Made by a program: the position numbers and the translations under genes
In this document: positions 38,782 to 48,739 of the stretch, one piece after another
How positions within the stretch are numbered: position 1 is the stretch's first letter
Layout of the letters: the number at the start of each line of letters is the position of its first letter
From: Clostridiales bacterium UBA1738
GTDB lineage: Bacteria > Bacillota > Clostridia > UBA1381
DNA length: 64,000 bases
NCBI GenBank assembly: GCA_002315735.1
Contig: DCIA01000013.1
Coordinates: 87,365-151,364 of the forward strand
Direction: 5' to 3'
Notes under the pieces: model-generated
The model's database searches: none
What the model was told of the DNA's origin: nothing
The model's input: the letters and a program-made list of their open reading frames with translations, nothing else

Positions 38782-41118
38782 ATGAAAAAAATAATATCAT
38801 TTTTACTTTCATTTTGCCTAATTTTAAGCACAATATCTGTCGCAAATGCTTCATATAATGATGTTGATATTTCATCAGCATATTTTGCATCTGCCCAAAG
38901 GCTTCAAGATTTAGGCATTATCACAGGCTATGACGACGGAAGTTTCCGCCCTGATAGCCCTATAACAAGAGCAGAATTTACAAAAATAATCGTATGTATG
39001 ATGGATAAAGAAATGGATGCTATGGCATCAAGTGTTTCATCCGGATTTTGTGATGTGAAAATAGGAACATGGTACACTCCATATATTAACTATGCCACAT
39101 CAAAAGAAATTCTATCAGGCTATGCAGACGGATATTTTGCTCCAAATAATACCATAACACTTGCAGAAGCCGTTACTGTTCTTTTACGAACTCTCGGCTA
39201 TTCAGAAGAAAAGGTTGGCTACTATTGGCCTGATAACTATATAACAGTTGCCTCAACTCTTAAAATCACAAGCGGTATTGAGTGTAATGCAAATGACCCT
39301 ATCACAAGAGCGATTGCCGCTGTTTTGGTAGATAGGGCATTATTTACAAAACCACAAGATGCACAAACTACAAATGATACCTACCTTGAAACTGTTGGGT
39401 ACACTGTATTAAAAGATGCTTTGATTTTAGACAACGACACAAAAAGTGACAATGTGACTATTCTTTCGGGTAATATGAAGCAAAACAGTGCAACTGCATA
39501 TCTAAGAAACACACAGCACTCTCTTGTATCAGGCGACATTTACAACTATGCAGTAATCGATAGGCACGGCTATCTTTCAGCAGTTCGTGAATATATGGGA
39601 GAAAGCAATATTTGTTCGGTTACAGGTGCAATCAATAAACTAACTGAAAATACAATCGAATACACAACTACACAAGGCTTAAAAACTTCATATCGTGCAG
39701 ACGATAACTTTATTGTTTATTCCGATGGAATTAAATATAACTTTGCAAATGCAAAGAGCAAAATCACAAGTGGAACAGACATCACCTTCTATGGCAACAA
39801 TTACGGTCTTTGGAATGTTGCTGTAATTGGTGCTTCGGACAACATTGACCCTATTCTTGCAAGCAAAGATTATACTAGTGACGACACTTACCTTGGTTTA
39901 ACGCCTATCAATTCTCAAAACTTAGTGGTTTATAGAAACGGAGAATATGCAACACTTGGTGACATAAAATCGGGCGATGTAATCTACTATAACACAAAAA
40001 CAAATGTCATGGATGTGTATTCAAAAAAGGTTACAGGAACATACTATTCAGCATATCCATCAAAAGCATATGTTGAAAGTGTAACTGTTGCAGGAAAGTC
40101 ATATGAAATCGGATATTCTGCTGCAACAAATAGACTTGATGCATCAGAAAATGCGTTTAACATTGGTGATAAAATCACTCTACTTCTCGGAAAGAACGAT
40201 AAAGTAGTATTTGTAACAGATAATTCCGCAAGTTTTGATTACTCATCATATGGTGTGATAATAAAGAGCGAATCTCGTGTTGCAACAGAAGGTGCAAACG
40301 ATGGAAATAGCGAATACATCACTACCCTATTTATGACAGATGGCGAAGAACACGATATTCCTACAAACAAGTTATATCAAAACGATTACGGAAAATTTGT
40401 CAGACTTTCTTATTCAAACGGAGTCGCAACACTTTCCCAGGCTACCCTTTCTGATAAGAGCAATTTTGTTGGCGAAATTAATCTTGCAAAAAGAACTATA
40501 AACGGAAGATATTTCTTAAAAGACGCTGCAATAATTCAGCTGACATCAGATGAAGATTCTTCTCCTGTAACTTGTGAAATTCTAAACTTTGATAGTTTGA
40601 CAGCATCACGGATAAGTGACAGTCAGTTAATATCCGCCGTATCAGCAAATAAATTTGGTGACATTGCAATTCTATTTGTAAAGAATTTTGAAAACACCGA
40701 TAATTTCGGCATCGTTTCAGGTTCTGTAAAAACAAATGAAAAATCAGGCACAAAAACTTTTAAAATATTCTCAAATGGTGTTGAAAAAGAATATACTCTA
40801 TCAGGTTCTATGAGAGTTAACAGTGCATTTGGCGCAGGCATTTCATTTAGAGTGCAAAATGGTCAACTAACTAAACTTACCGGGCTTACTGCACTTGCAA
40901 GCGGTATTGCAACAGCTGTTGACGGCAGTCGTATCCTAATTGGAAATACCGTTTATACCATAGGCGACAATCCACAGATATTTAATGCCAATGATTCTTC
41001 AAAAATCAAATCGATTGATATGACTGAACTTTTAAGTATGAAAAACCCATCAGTTACGATATACTCTGATAAATCATTAGCCCAAGGCGGAGTTGTAAGA
41101 GTTATCACAGTCAGATAA
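38782..41118 (+). CDS. Large SLH-domain surface protein
   Basis: 778 residues from ATG 38782 (GAAAGGAAC upstream; the open frame reaches a TTG seven codons earlier). Signal peptide (~1-22, ...TISVANA), then three SLH repeats (~25-200: AQRLQDLGIITGYDDGSFRP, ITRAEFTKIIVCMM, YINYATSKEILSGYADGYFA, ITLAEAVTVLLRTLGY, ITRAIAAVLVDRALF). The remaining ~570 residues are beta-rich with no known enzymatic motif; segments such as GDIKSGDVIYYNTKTNVMDV look like repeated beta domains. Probably a structural surface protein anchored to wall polymer. Starts 23 bases after the permease, so it may be cotranscribed with the exporter. Confidence 0.85.
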   Translation: MKKIISFLLSFCLILSTISVANASYNDVDISSAYFASAQRLQDLGIITGYDDGSFRPDSPITRAEFTKIIVCMMDKEMDAMASSVSSGFCDVKIGTWYTPYINYATSKEILSGYADGYFAPNNTITLAEAVTVLLRTLGYSEEKVGYYWPDNYITVASTLKITSGIECNANDPITRAIAAVLVDRALFTKPQDAQTTNDTYLETVGYTVLKDALILDNDTKSDNVTILSGNMKQNSATAYLRNTQHSLVSGDIYNYAVIDRHGYLSAVREYMGESNICSVTGAINKLTENTIEYTTTQGLKTSYRADDNFIVYSDGIKYNFANAKSKITSGTDITFYGNNYGLWNVAVIGASDNIDPILASKDYTSDDTYLGLTPINSQNLVVYRNGEYATLGDIKSGDVIYYNTKTNVMDVYSKKVTGTYYSAYPSKAYVESVTVAGKSYEIGYSAATNRLDASENAFNIGDKITLLLGKNDKVVFVTDNSASFDYSSYGVIIKSESRVATEGANDGNSEYITTLFMTDGEEHDIPTNKLYQNDYGKFVRLSYSNGVATLSQATLSDKSNFVGEINLAKRTINGRYFLKDAAIIQLTSDEDSSPVTCEILNFDSLTASRISDSQLISAVSANKFGDIAILFVKNFENTDNFGIVSGSVKTNEKSGTKTFKIFSNGVEKEYTLSGSMRVNSAFGAGISFRVQNGQLTKLTGLTALASGIATAVDGSRILIGNTVYTIGDNPQIFNANDSSKIKSIDMTELLSMKNPSVTIYSDKSLAQGGVVRVITVR

Positions 41119-41121
41119 AAC

Positions 41122-41153
41122 AAAAAAACGCAGAATTTATTCTGCGTTTTTTT
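41122..41153. terminator. Bidirectional terminator between the SLH and polC genes
   Basis: AAAAAAA-CGCAGAA-TTTA-TTCTGCG-TTTTTTT, symmetrical, serving the convergent SLH and polC genes; its right half reaches the polC stop codon. Confidence 0.88.
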
Positions 41154-44100
41154 AATCAAACAATGATACTTGGTCGCTTTCAGGAAGTTCAAGACAACCC
41201 TCTTTTACGAGCATTTCTATAATTGTTTTTGTCGCTCCTGTCCTTGCTCTAAAATCATTTATTGTTTTGAATTCGCCATCTTTTCTTGCTTCAACGATTG
41301 CCTTTGCAGCATTATCTCCCATTCCGGCAAATGCATTAAGGGGTGGTCTTATCCCTTCAGGAGTCGGCAAAAATCTGGTTGCATCTGATTTATAAATGTC
41401 AATCGGGATAAATCCTACGCCCCTTGCATACATCTCGATACAAACTTCCAAAATAGTTATCATATTTTCATCTTTTTGAGTAGATGTTCCGTTTGCCTTT
41501 TTCTCGTTTATTTCCTCCAATGCCTTTTTTGAAACTTCTATTCCGTTTGTCATTATTGATGCATCAAAATCGTCAGCACGGACAGAAAAATATGCGATAT
41601 AAAAGGCTTGTGGATAGTGAACTTTAAAATATGCTATTCTAAACGCCATTGTAACATATGCAACGGCGTGAGCCTTTGGAAACATATATTTAATCTTCTT
41701 ACATGAATCCATATACCAATCAGGTATTCCGACAGCTTTCATTGCTTCTTCGTCCTCAGGCTTTAACCCCTTTCCCTTTCGGACATTTTCCATTATCTTA
41801 AATGCGTGACCTGCCTCAACACCACAGGCAATAAGATAAATCATAATATCATCACGGGCACAAATTGCGTGTGACAAGTCACAATATCCACCTCTTACAA
41901 GGTCTTGTGCGTTGCCAACCCAAACATCTGTTCCGTGAGAAAGTCCTGAAATTCTAACAAGTTCTGAAAATGTTGTAGGGTGAGTGTCCATAAGCATCTG
42001 TCTTGTAAATTTTGTTCCAAACTCCGGTACTGCATATGTTCCAAGATTTGTTCCAATATCATATCCCTCTTTTATTCCAAGTGCATCATTTGATGTGAAA
42101 ATACTCATAGTATTCTCATCATCAAGTGGAATTTTTTTTGCATCTATACCTGTTAAGTCTTCAAGCATTCTAATAACTGTCGGATCATCGTGGCCAAGTT
42201 CGTCTAGTTTTAATAGGTTTTTATCAATCGAGTGATAATCAAAATGTGTTGTAATAATGCTTGAATTCACATCGTCAGCCGGATGCTGAATAGGACAAAA
42301 TTCGTGAATATTATTGCTATGCGGTACGACTATGATACCGCCGGGGTGCTGACCTGATGTTCTCTTTACTCCAACACAGCCTGTTGCTAAGCGCTTCATT
42401 TCAGCATTTCGCATTTGTATATTTTTTTCTTCCGAATATTTTCTGGCATATCCAAATGCCGTCTTTTTTGCAACTGTTCCTATTGTACCTGCTCTAAATA
42501 CAAACCCTTCACCAAAATAAGTTTCTGTGTATTTATGGATATTAGGCTGATATTCGCCCGAAAAATTAAGGTCAATATCAGGTTCTTTATCTCCCTTAAA
42601 TCCCAAAAATGTTTCAAACGGTATGTCGTGTCCGTCTTTTTTATACTCAGTGCCGCATTTTGGGCAAACCTTGTCAGGAAGGTCACATCCCGATTGTCCG
42701 ATTTCACTTCCTACAAGTTCAAAATTTTTGCATTTTGGGCAAACATAATGTGCCGGAAGCGAATTAACCTCTGTAATACCCGACAAAAATGCAACAAATG
42801 ACGAGCCTACTGAACCTCGTGAACCCACCAAATATCCGTCTTCATTGGACTTTCTAACAAGTTCTTGTGCAATTTTATACATAACTTCAAAGCCATATGT
42901 CGTTATGGAATAAAGTTCTTTATCAAGTCTTTTTTGCACGACTTCCGGAAGAGGGTCGCCATAGATTTCTGTTGCCTTTTTTATTGAATCATTTACAATA
43001 TCTTCTTTTGCACCGGGAATAACCGGTGGGCATTTTATTGTTGGGATAGGTCTTACAGCCTCTACCATATCGGCTATTATGTTAGTATTTTCTACAACAA
43101 CTTCATATGCCTTTTCTTCTCCCAAATACTCAAATTCTTTTAGCATTTCTTCTGTTGTTCTAAGATATAACGGTGCTTGATTGTCTGCATCGGAAAATCC
43201 TTTATAATGCATTAATACCTTTCTGTAATCTGCTCCTTCAGGGTCTAGAAAATGCACATCGCAGGTTGCAACTGTCGGTTTATTAAACTTTTCTCCAAGT
43301 GCCACAATCTTTTTATTTAAATTTTGTAAATCCTCATCGGTGTTAACATCCGGAAATTGTTCCGAGAACTTCATATATGCGTTATTCCCGGTTGGCTGAA
43401 TTTCAAAATAGTCGTAAAATGAGGCTATTTCTTCAATTTCGCTCTCTGACTTTCCACCTACTACTGCACGGAAAAGTTCCCCTGCCTCACAAGCAGAGCC
43501 AACAATGATTCCATCACGCTTTTCTTCTAATAAACTCTTAGGAATTCTTGGCGTTCTGTAAAAATATTTAAGGTGTGAATCGGAGACCATTTCATAAATA
43601 TTTCTAATACCCTGCAAATTTTTTGCAAGCAAAATAATATGATATGCCGGATTTCGCTTAGAAGCTGAGCGTACATCATAATATGTGTTTAGTTTTGAAA
43701 TATCTTCTGTTCCAAGTTCCTTTAAGTTTTCAAGCATTTTTACAAAAATATCTGCCGTCGCTTTTGCGTCATCTACCGCTCTATGATGATTTTCAAGTAC
43801 AACTTTAAAATGCTTTGTTAGAGTGCCAAGTTTGTGATTGCCAAGTTCAGGACACATACATCTTGCAAGCATAAGTGTGTCAAGATGAGTGAAATTATAG
43901 TTAAGTCCTAAATTTTGGGCCTCATTTTTGATAAAGCCCGTATCAAAACTTGCATTGTGTGCAACTAAAACACAACCTTTACAAAACTCGAAAAACTTTG
44001 GTAAAATTTCTTCGATTTTGGGAGCATTTGCCACCATTTCATCAGTGATTGATGTTAGCTCTACTATCTTTTGAGGAATAGGCTTTTGCGGATTTACAAA

Positions 44101-45207
44101 AGTTGAAAAACGCTCGGTAATTTTTCCGTTTTCCACCTTTACTGCGCCAATTTCTGTGATTTTCTCCGTTTCCTTTGAAAGACCTGTCGTTTCCAAATCA
44201 AAAACCACAAATTTCCCGTTTATTGACTCTTTTTCCTCTCCTTCAACAATTTTGCTATCGTGTACTAGATATCCCTCTAAACCATAAATAATTTTTATCT
44301 TTTCATTATCGTCTGATGCATGAAGTGCATCAGGATAAGACTGCACAACACCATGGTCGGTAATTGCAATAGCCTTATGCCCCCAAGAAACGGCCCTGTC
44401 TATTAGGCTTTCGGCAGAGGATACTGCGTCCATCTGCGACATTTGAGTGTGCATATGAAGTTCCACTCTCTTTTTCTTCGCCAAATCCTCACGCTCTTTT
44501 TCTTTTTCAGCAAAACTAATATCCTTTGCAGAAACAATTACCTCTTTTGCATACTCGTCATATTGTGCCTTTCCTCTGATTACGACTCTTACACCGGTTT
44601 TTAGACCTTTTTTCTCAACATTTTTATTAACCTTTCCAAATGCTTTTTGCAAAGTTTCAAGGTCACTTTTATTTTTTTCACTAACAAAAAGTTTCACGGT
44701 TATTGAATCTTCAAAATCAGTGACGTCAAGCATCACGATTGTTAATTCTGAGCCATCTTTTTTACGCTTAATTGTTCTAAAATCTATTTCAAAAACTGTA
44801 CCACAAAAGCAAACTGACGGCAAATATTCATTGATTGCAGAAATTGGGATTAATGTGCTTGTTATTTCTTTTCCGATTATTATTTCTCCCGCATGCGCAT
44901 CTCCCAAATCTTTTATTGGTGCTTTCTTTATTTGCTCTATCTTTCTATCTTCCTTTATGCCATACTCATCAAATTCAATATTGTCCTCTTTTTCTATAAC
45001 TTGACATTTTTCCAAAAACACTGATACAAGCCCAAGATTTTTCTTTAACAAGTCTTCTGCCAACTGTTTTTCACTATCAGAAAAATCGTCACTCAAAATA
45101 AGCCGCATTGTCTTATGCTGCTTCGATAACTGTATCTTTTCAATATGTTTGTCTGCTAAATCGGTATTTTTAAAAAAGTTAAATATCGAGCTTAATATTG
45201 GTTTCAT
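41152..45207 (-). CDS. polC: DNA polymerase III alpha subunit, Gram-positive PolC
   Basis: 1351 residues from ATG 45207 (AAAGGAAATTAG upstream; a TTG six codons earlier coincides with that site). Domains in order: N-terminal domain, OB fold, PHP domain part 1 (RVELHMHTQMSQMDAVSSAE, AIAITDHGVVQSYPDALHAS), DEDDh exonuclease inserted in PHP (FVVFDLETTGLSKETEKITE, HNASFDTGFIKNEA, HRAVDDAKATADIF), zinc motif (CPKC...CPKCG) and the C-family polymerase palm (DKEPDIDLNFSGEYQ). A replicative polymerase with proofreading. About 80 residues shorter than B. subtilis PolC, mostly at the N-terminus. Transcribed alone. Confidence 0.96.
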   Translation of the reverse strand: MKPILSSIFNFFKNTDLADKHIEKIQLSKQHKTMRLILSDDFSDSEKQLAEDLLKKNLGLVSVFLEKCQVIEKEDNIEFDEYGIKEDRKIEQIKKAPIKDLGDAHAGEIIIGKEITSTLIPISAINEYLPSVCFCGTVFEIDFRTIKRKKDGSELTIVMLDVTDFEDSITVKLFVSEKNKSDLETLQKAFGKVNKNVEKKGLKTGVRVVIRGKAQYDEYAKEVIVSAKDISFAEKEKEREDLAKKKRVELHMHTQMSQMDAVSSAESLIDRAVSWGHKAIAITDHGVVQSYPDALHASDDNEKIKIIYGLEGYLVHDSKIVEGEEKESINGKFVVFDLETTGLSKETEKITEIGAVKVENGKITERFSTFVNPQKPIPQKIVELTSITDEMVANAPKIEEILPKFFEFCKGCVLVAHNASFDTGFIKNEAQNLGLNYNFTHLDTLMLARCMCPELGNHKLGTLTKHFKVVLENHHRAVDDAKATADIFVKMLENLKELGTEDISKLNTYYDVRSASKRNPAYHIILLAKNLQGIRNIYEMVSDSHLKYFYRTPRIPKSLLEEKRDGIIVGSACEAGELFRAVVGGKSESEIEEIASFYDYFEIQPTGNNAYMKFSEQFPDVNTDEDLQNLNKKIVALGEKFNKPTVATCDVHFLDPEGADYRKVLMHYKGFSDADNQAPLYLRTTEEMLKEFEYLGEEKAYEVVVENTNIIADMVEAVRPIPTIKCPPVIPGAKEDIVNDSIKKATEIYGDPLPEVVQKRLDKELYSITTYGFEVMYKIAQELVRKSNEDGYLVGSRGSVGSSFVAFLSGITEVNSLPAHYVCPKCKNFELVGSEIGQSGCDLPDKVCPKCGTEYKKDGHDIPFETFLGFKGDKEPDIDLNFSGEYQPNIHKYTETYFGEGFVFRAGTIGTVAKKTAFGYARKYSEEKNIQMRNAEMKRLATGCVGVKRTSGQHPGGIIVVPHSNNIHEFCPIQHPADDVNSSIITTHFDYHSIDKNLLKLDELGHDDPTVIRMLEDLTGIDAKKIPLDDENTMSIFTSNDALGIKEGYDIGTNLGTYAVPEFGTKFTRQMLMDTHPTTFSELVRISGLSHGTDVWVGNAQDLVRGGYCDLSHAICARDDIMIYLIACGVEAGHAFKIMENVRKGKGLKPEDEEAMKAVGIPDWYMDSCKKIKYMFPKAHAVAYVTMAFRIAYFKVHYPQAFYIAYFSVRADDFDASIMTNGIEVSKKALEEINEKKANGTSTQKDENMITILEVCIEMYARGVGFIPIDIYKSDATRFLPTPEGIRPPLNAFAGMGDNAAKAIVEARKDGEFKTINDFRARTGATKTIIEMLVKEGCLELPESDQVSLFD

Positions 45208-45282
45208 TTCTAATTTCCTTTTCAATTTTTACTTACTATATTTTATACCTTTTATCACATTTTTTCAAGTAGAAAAAATGTA

Positions 45283-45311
45283 TTGACAAAACTTTTTTAT
45301 TGTGATAAAAT
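45283..45311 (+). promoter_or_regulatory. Promoter of tRNA-Gly
   Basis: TTGACA (45283-45288), 17-base spacer, TAAAAT (45306-45311) preceded by TGA, forming an extended -10. The tRNA 5' end is 12 bases downstream. Confidence 0.8.
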
Positions 45312-45322
45312 ATTTATGTTAT

Positions 45323-45397
45323 GCGGGAGTGGCTCAGTGGTAGAGCGTCACCTTGCCAAGGTGAACGTCGCGAGTTCGAATCTCGTCTTCCGCTCCA
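45323..45397 (+). tRNA. tRNA-Gly (anticodon GCC)
   Basis: 75 bases including encoded CCA. Acceptor GCGGGAG/CTTCCGC (one G-U pair), D-arm GCTCAGTGGTAGAGC, anticodon arm CACCT-TGCCAAG-GTG region with GCC, T-arm GCGAGTTCGAATCTCGT, discriminator U. Confidence 0.96.
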
Positions 45398-45398
45398 C

Positions 45399-45433
45399 AT
45401 CGAAGTAAAGTTCGCTTTGCTTCGATTTTTTTG
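45399..45433 (+). terminator. Terminator of tRNA-Gly
   Basis: ATCGAAG and CTTCGAT outer stem, AAAG/CTTT inner stem, a TTCG tetraloop, then seven T residues. Begins two bases after the tRNA CCA end. Confidence 0.88.
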
Positions 45434-45488
45434 TTTCAAAAAATCGCCAAGTTAGGAAATAGCCTCAATTTCTGCCATATATTTTGCA

Positions 45489-45518
45489 TTGATTTTTTCT
45501 TTTTTTAGATGCTATACT
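45489..45518 (+). promoter_or_regulatory. Promoter candidate for the CAP-domain gene
   Basis: TTGATT (45489-45494), 18 bases, TATACT (45513-45518). The resulting ~155-base leader contains a GAGTG/CACTC hairpin (45532-45550) and no other feature I recognise. Confidence 0.5.
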
Positions 45519-45679
45519 AGTATTAAGCAGAAAGAGTGGCATTTTCACTCGGCAAATTACATACATCTTTTTTGGTCAGGTTTTTAAAATCAGGTTGTAC
45601 ATAATTTCCATATGTTTTAGTCAGTCCATATTAAAATGTATTTTCTGCAAAATCTTTGGACAGAAAGGCATTTTTGAAT

Positions 45680-46828
45680 ATGAAAAAACATTTATCTATT
45701 ATTACGGTGGTTACAATTCTTGCAACAACTGTTTCCTCCTATGCTGCGTGTAACTCCGCAATCAAAATCACACCATCGTCTATCACAAGTTGCAATAAAA
45801 GCGATGCTATTAAAGGCGTATTAGAATCGTTTGGCATAAAACTACCAAGCACATCGCAAGACTATAAAAAGAGCGAAAATACAACCGGTTCTAATTCTTG
45901 TGAAATCGAAAATACTGCTTCTTGTGACACTTCCACTCCACAGGATAAGGAAGCAAATTGTAATACCGACACAAAAACTTCTTGCAAAACAGAAGAGTCG
46001 CAAAAAGTTTGTGAAACCACAGACGCAAATTGCAAAACCAACACAAACACTTGCAAAGAAAATACAGAATGTGACAATACTGCCGTTTGCAAAACTCAAA
46101 ATTCTTCTTCTAATTCAAATAGTTTAGGCAGCACAAATCTTATAAAAAATAACACCTTTTCATTTTTTAAGAATCTTCTAACACAAATTTTGGGCAAAAA
46201 AAATATTGTTATAAATAATAACTCCTGCAATATTTCTTGCAATGTACAAACTATCAAAAAGGAAGAAACACCGGTAGATAAAACCGAAGCAGAAAACCAA
46301 AAAACCGAGAGCAAAAAAGAAGATACTGAAAAAACAGAACAAGAAACAGTCCCATCTAAAAATGAGCCTGAAAAAACGGAAAACATAGTTACTCCGACTG
46401 AAAAAGAAGAAGAAAAACAGGATACAACTACTTCTGATAATTCAAAAACAAGTTATGAACAAGAGGTTTTAAACCTTGTGAATGTTGAAAGAGAAAAAAA
46501 TGGACTTTCAAAATTAACATACAACACAAAGCTTGAAACAGTTGCATATGCTCATAGTAAGGATATGGCTCAAAGTGGATTTTTCAATCACACTAACCTA
46601 AATGGTCAATCACCTTTTGACAGACTGAAAAATGCAGGAATCTCCTATAAGTCAGCAGCAGAAAACATTGCAGCAGGTCAAAAAACACCAAAAGATGTTG
46701 TTACTGCTTGGATGAACTCAGAAGGTCACAGAAAAAACATTCTAAACCCATCGCTTACACAAATGGGAGTTGGAGTATATGAAGGAGGAAGTTACGGGAT
46801 TTACTGGACTCAATTATTTATAGGCTAA
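45680..46828 (+). CDS. Secreted CAP-domain protein with Cys-rich linker
   Basis: 382 residues from ATG 45680 (AGAAAGG upstream; the frame is open eight codons earlier without a good site). Signal peptide (~1-22). Residues ~23-200 are low complexity, Thr/Asn/Lys/Ser-rich with 13 cysteines spaced ~5-20 apart (for example NTDTKTSCKTEESQKVC). A Glu/Lys/Thr linker follows, then a CAP/SCP domain (~270-382: VLNLVNVEREKNGLSKLTYN, AHSKDMAQSGFFNHTNLNGQ, AENIAAGQKTPKDVVTAWMN, SEGHRKNILNPSLTQMGVGV). It is YkwD-like, with family His and Glu present. Role in wall or spore; biochemical function unknown. The Cys-rich linker is unusual. Confidence 0.85.
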   Translation: MKKHLSIITVVTILATTVSSYAACNSAIKITPSSITSCNKSDAIKGVLESFGIKLPSTSQDYKKSENTTGSNSCEIENTASCDTSTPQDKEANCNTDTKTSCKTEESQKVCETTDANCKTNTNTCKENTECDNTAVCKTQNSSSNSNSLGSTNLIKNNTFSFFKNLLTQILGKKNIVINNNSCNISCNVQTIKKEETPVDKTEAENQKTESKKEDTEKTEQETVPSKNEPEKTENIVTPTEKEEEKQDTTTSDNSKTSYEQEVLNLVNVEREKNGLSKLTYNTKLETVAYAHSKDMAQSGFFNHTNLNGQSPFDRLKNAGISYKSAAENIAAGQKTPKDVVTAWMNSEGHRKNILNPSLTQMGVGVYEGGSYGIYWTQLFIG

Positions 46829-46831
46829 AAA

Positions 46832-46854
46832 ATGACCACCTAAATGGTGGTCAT
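46832..46854. terminator. Bidirectional terminator between the CAP and ctpA genes
   Basis: ATGACCACC/GGTGGTCAT stem with a TAAAT loop, A-rich before and T-rich after, between convergent genes. Confidence 0.82.
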
Positions 46855-46861
46855 TTAAATT

Positions 46862-48304
46862 TTATTCTTCTGTGCTATATAAGTCCTCTTCATTTCCGCC
46901 AAAATACTTATAAGCAAAAATCAGTTGGTCATCTACCTCTTCTTCTAACTTATAGAATAGGTTTTCCATCTTAACCTGAGTGGAAATATCAAGAACGCCA
47001 TATGGGAAAAGTTCATTGTTTTCTTGGAAAGTGCAAACTGCTTTTGCAAATTCTTCATCAAAGGTGTCATTTATTGAGCCCATATAATAGCCCAAAGCAC
47101 TAAGACGCTCTTTTCCGGCTCTTACATTTTTTGAAACAGTCCCAACTTGTGGTTTTTCTATATAGTCAAATGTTTGATACCTTGAAAGGTCAATTCTCCT
47201 AGTCGAATTATAAACAACTTCATCAGGTTCAATGCCGTTTCCATTTATATCTTTGCCGTTTCGGGTAAAGTATTTACCGGTTGTAATTTTAAAAGCACAA
47301 CCGTCCCAAATCTTATACATTTGCTGAATTACACCCTTGCCATAAGTTTTGTCACCTATCAAAATTCCTGCTTTGCTATCTTGAATTGCGCTGGACAAAA
47401 CTTCTGCTGCAGATGCAGTATTTTCATTTACTAAAACTGCCACATCATATTTTGTTTTATCAAGTTTTGAATAATACTCCTTATTTTCCCACTGGCTTCT
47501 GTAAACTGTCTTTACAATAAGTCCTTTTGGTACAAACAGTGATGCAATATTAACTGCCGACTCTAAATATCCGCCCGGATTATCTCTCAAATCAATAATT
47601 ATTTTTTTAACACCCTGTTTTTCAAATTCATCAACAGCATCTGCGACTTCTGTATCGGTATCAGCTGCAAAATTTACAATTCTTATATATCCTATATTTC
47701 CTTTTAAGATTTGAGATGCCGAAGTATTACCTTTTACTTCTCGTCTTTCAATTGTGTAGGTAACTTCGTTCTCGCCTCTTAAAAATGTAATCTCAACAGT
47801 TGTACCAATTTCGCCTACAACCAAATCTTGAACCTTTTCTATACTTTCGCCTTTTACCAAAACCCCGTTAACCTTTGCAATTTTATCGCCTTCTTTAACG
47901 CCAACTTCTTCTGCTCCGCCGCCGTCCAAAACGCTCATTACAGTTATATAGTCATCAACCTTTTGAATTATTACACCAATTCCGTAAACAATATTATTGA
48001 TATTTTTATTAAAGAGTTCAAATTCCTCTTTCGTATAAAATTCTGTGTACGGGTCAAGGCTTTCAAGTCCTGCCTTTACCATCTTATATAAAAGTTCAGG
48101 ATTGTCTTTTAATGCCGCTTTAATTCCTGCATCAATTATGCTGTCAGTATCAACATTTTCATCAATATAAAGATTGCCGGCATAATTTAATATCTGTTCA
48201 TACTTATCATATTCTTGGTTTAGTTCCTTTTTCTCTGCAAAAACGCTTTGAGGAATTAAAAGAGTCGCTGCCAAAAATAACGATAATACTTTTGTTCTTT
48301 TCAT
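46862..48304 (-). CDS. ctpA: C-terminal processing peptidase (S41 family)
   Basis: 480 residues: signal peptide or anchor (~1-23), N-terminal helices, PDZ domain (~105-190, IGVIIQKVDDYITVMSVLDG, GVKEGDKIAKVNGVLVKG), S41 protease core with nucleophile Ser in NENTASAAEVL and general-base Lys in GDKTYGKGVIQ, and IIIDLRDNPGGYLESAVNIA. The C-terminus has a peptidoglycan-binding-like segment (SALGYYMGSINDTFDEEFAK), as in Bacillus CtpB. It acts outside the membrane on C-termini of secreted or membrane proteins. Last gene of the lspA cluster. Confidence 0.92.
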   Translation of the reverse strand: MKRTKVLSLFLAATLLIPQSVFAEKKELNQEYDKYEQILNYAGNLYIDENVDTDSIIDAGIKAALKDNPELLYKMVKAGLESLDPYTEFYTKEEFELFNKNINNIVYGIGVIIQKVDDYITVMSVLDGGGAEEVGVKEGDKIAKVNGVLVKGESIEKVQDLVVGEIGTTVEITFLRGENEVTYTIERREVKGNTSASQILKGNIGYIRIVNFAADTDTEVADAVDEFEKQGVKKIIIDLRDNPGGYLESAVNIASLFVPKGLIVKTVYRSQWENKEYYSKLDKTKYDVAVLVNENTASAAEVLSSAIQDSKAGILIGDKTYGKGVIQQMYKIWDGCAFKITTGKYFTRNGKDINGNGIEPDEVVYNSTRRIDLSRYQTFDYIEKPQVGTVSKNVRAGKERLSALGYYMGSINDTFDEEFAKAVCTFQENNELFPYGVLDISTQVKMENLFYKLEEEVDDQLIFAYKYFGGNEEDLYSTEE

Positions 48305-48307
48305 ATT

Positions 48308-48739
48308 TTATCCCTTCTTACATTCAACTTTTATTTCAATTTCATTATCGGAATAACCGCTTCCGGTAAAAAGCGAGTATGATAATTTTATTATTCCACC
48401 ATCTTCTGTAAGTTCCTTTATAATATCCTTCGTTTTAATTTTGATATTGATATTTCCGTATGGTGTGGAGTAGATAAATTCTGTATTCTTACCGATTTCA
48501 TAAACCATTACTGACTTTACTTCGCCATTTCTTCTAATTGTTATAGTTTCCCCGGAAACTTTAATAAACACATTTGTATTCCACATTCCTGCTTCTTCGT
48601 GTTCTTCATATACAATATAATAATTCCCGTTTTTTAAATAAAATTTTCCTTCTGTTGCAAATTTCTGACTATTTGTTTCTCCGTCTGCTGATTGCAAACT
48701 TACAATAAATATTTTAGCATTATTATCAGTATTTTTCAA
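48308..48739 (-). CDS. DUF1934 domain protein (YwiB-like)
   Basis: About 143 residues. The start is uncertain: TTG 48739 has GGTGGAG ten bases upstream, while an ATG at 48763 has no ribosome-binding site. Both overlap murI. Lipocalin-like beta barrel: KIFIVSLQSADGETNSQKFA, FYLKNGNYYIVYEEHEEAGM, VKSVMVYEIGKNTEFIYSTP, then IIKLSYSLFTGSGYSDNEIE. DUF1934 proteins are common in Firmicutes beside murI or argS; function unknown. Confidence 0.82.
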   Translation of the reverse strand: MKNTDNNAKIFIVSLQSADGETNSQKFATEGKFYLKNGNYYIVYEEHEEAGMWNTNVFIKVSGETITIRRNGEVKSVMVYEIGKNTEFIYSTPYGNINIKIKTKDIIKELTEDGGIIKLSYSLFTGSGYSDNEIEIKVECKKG

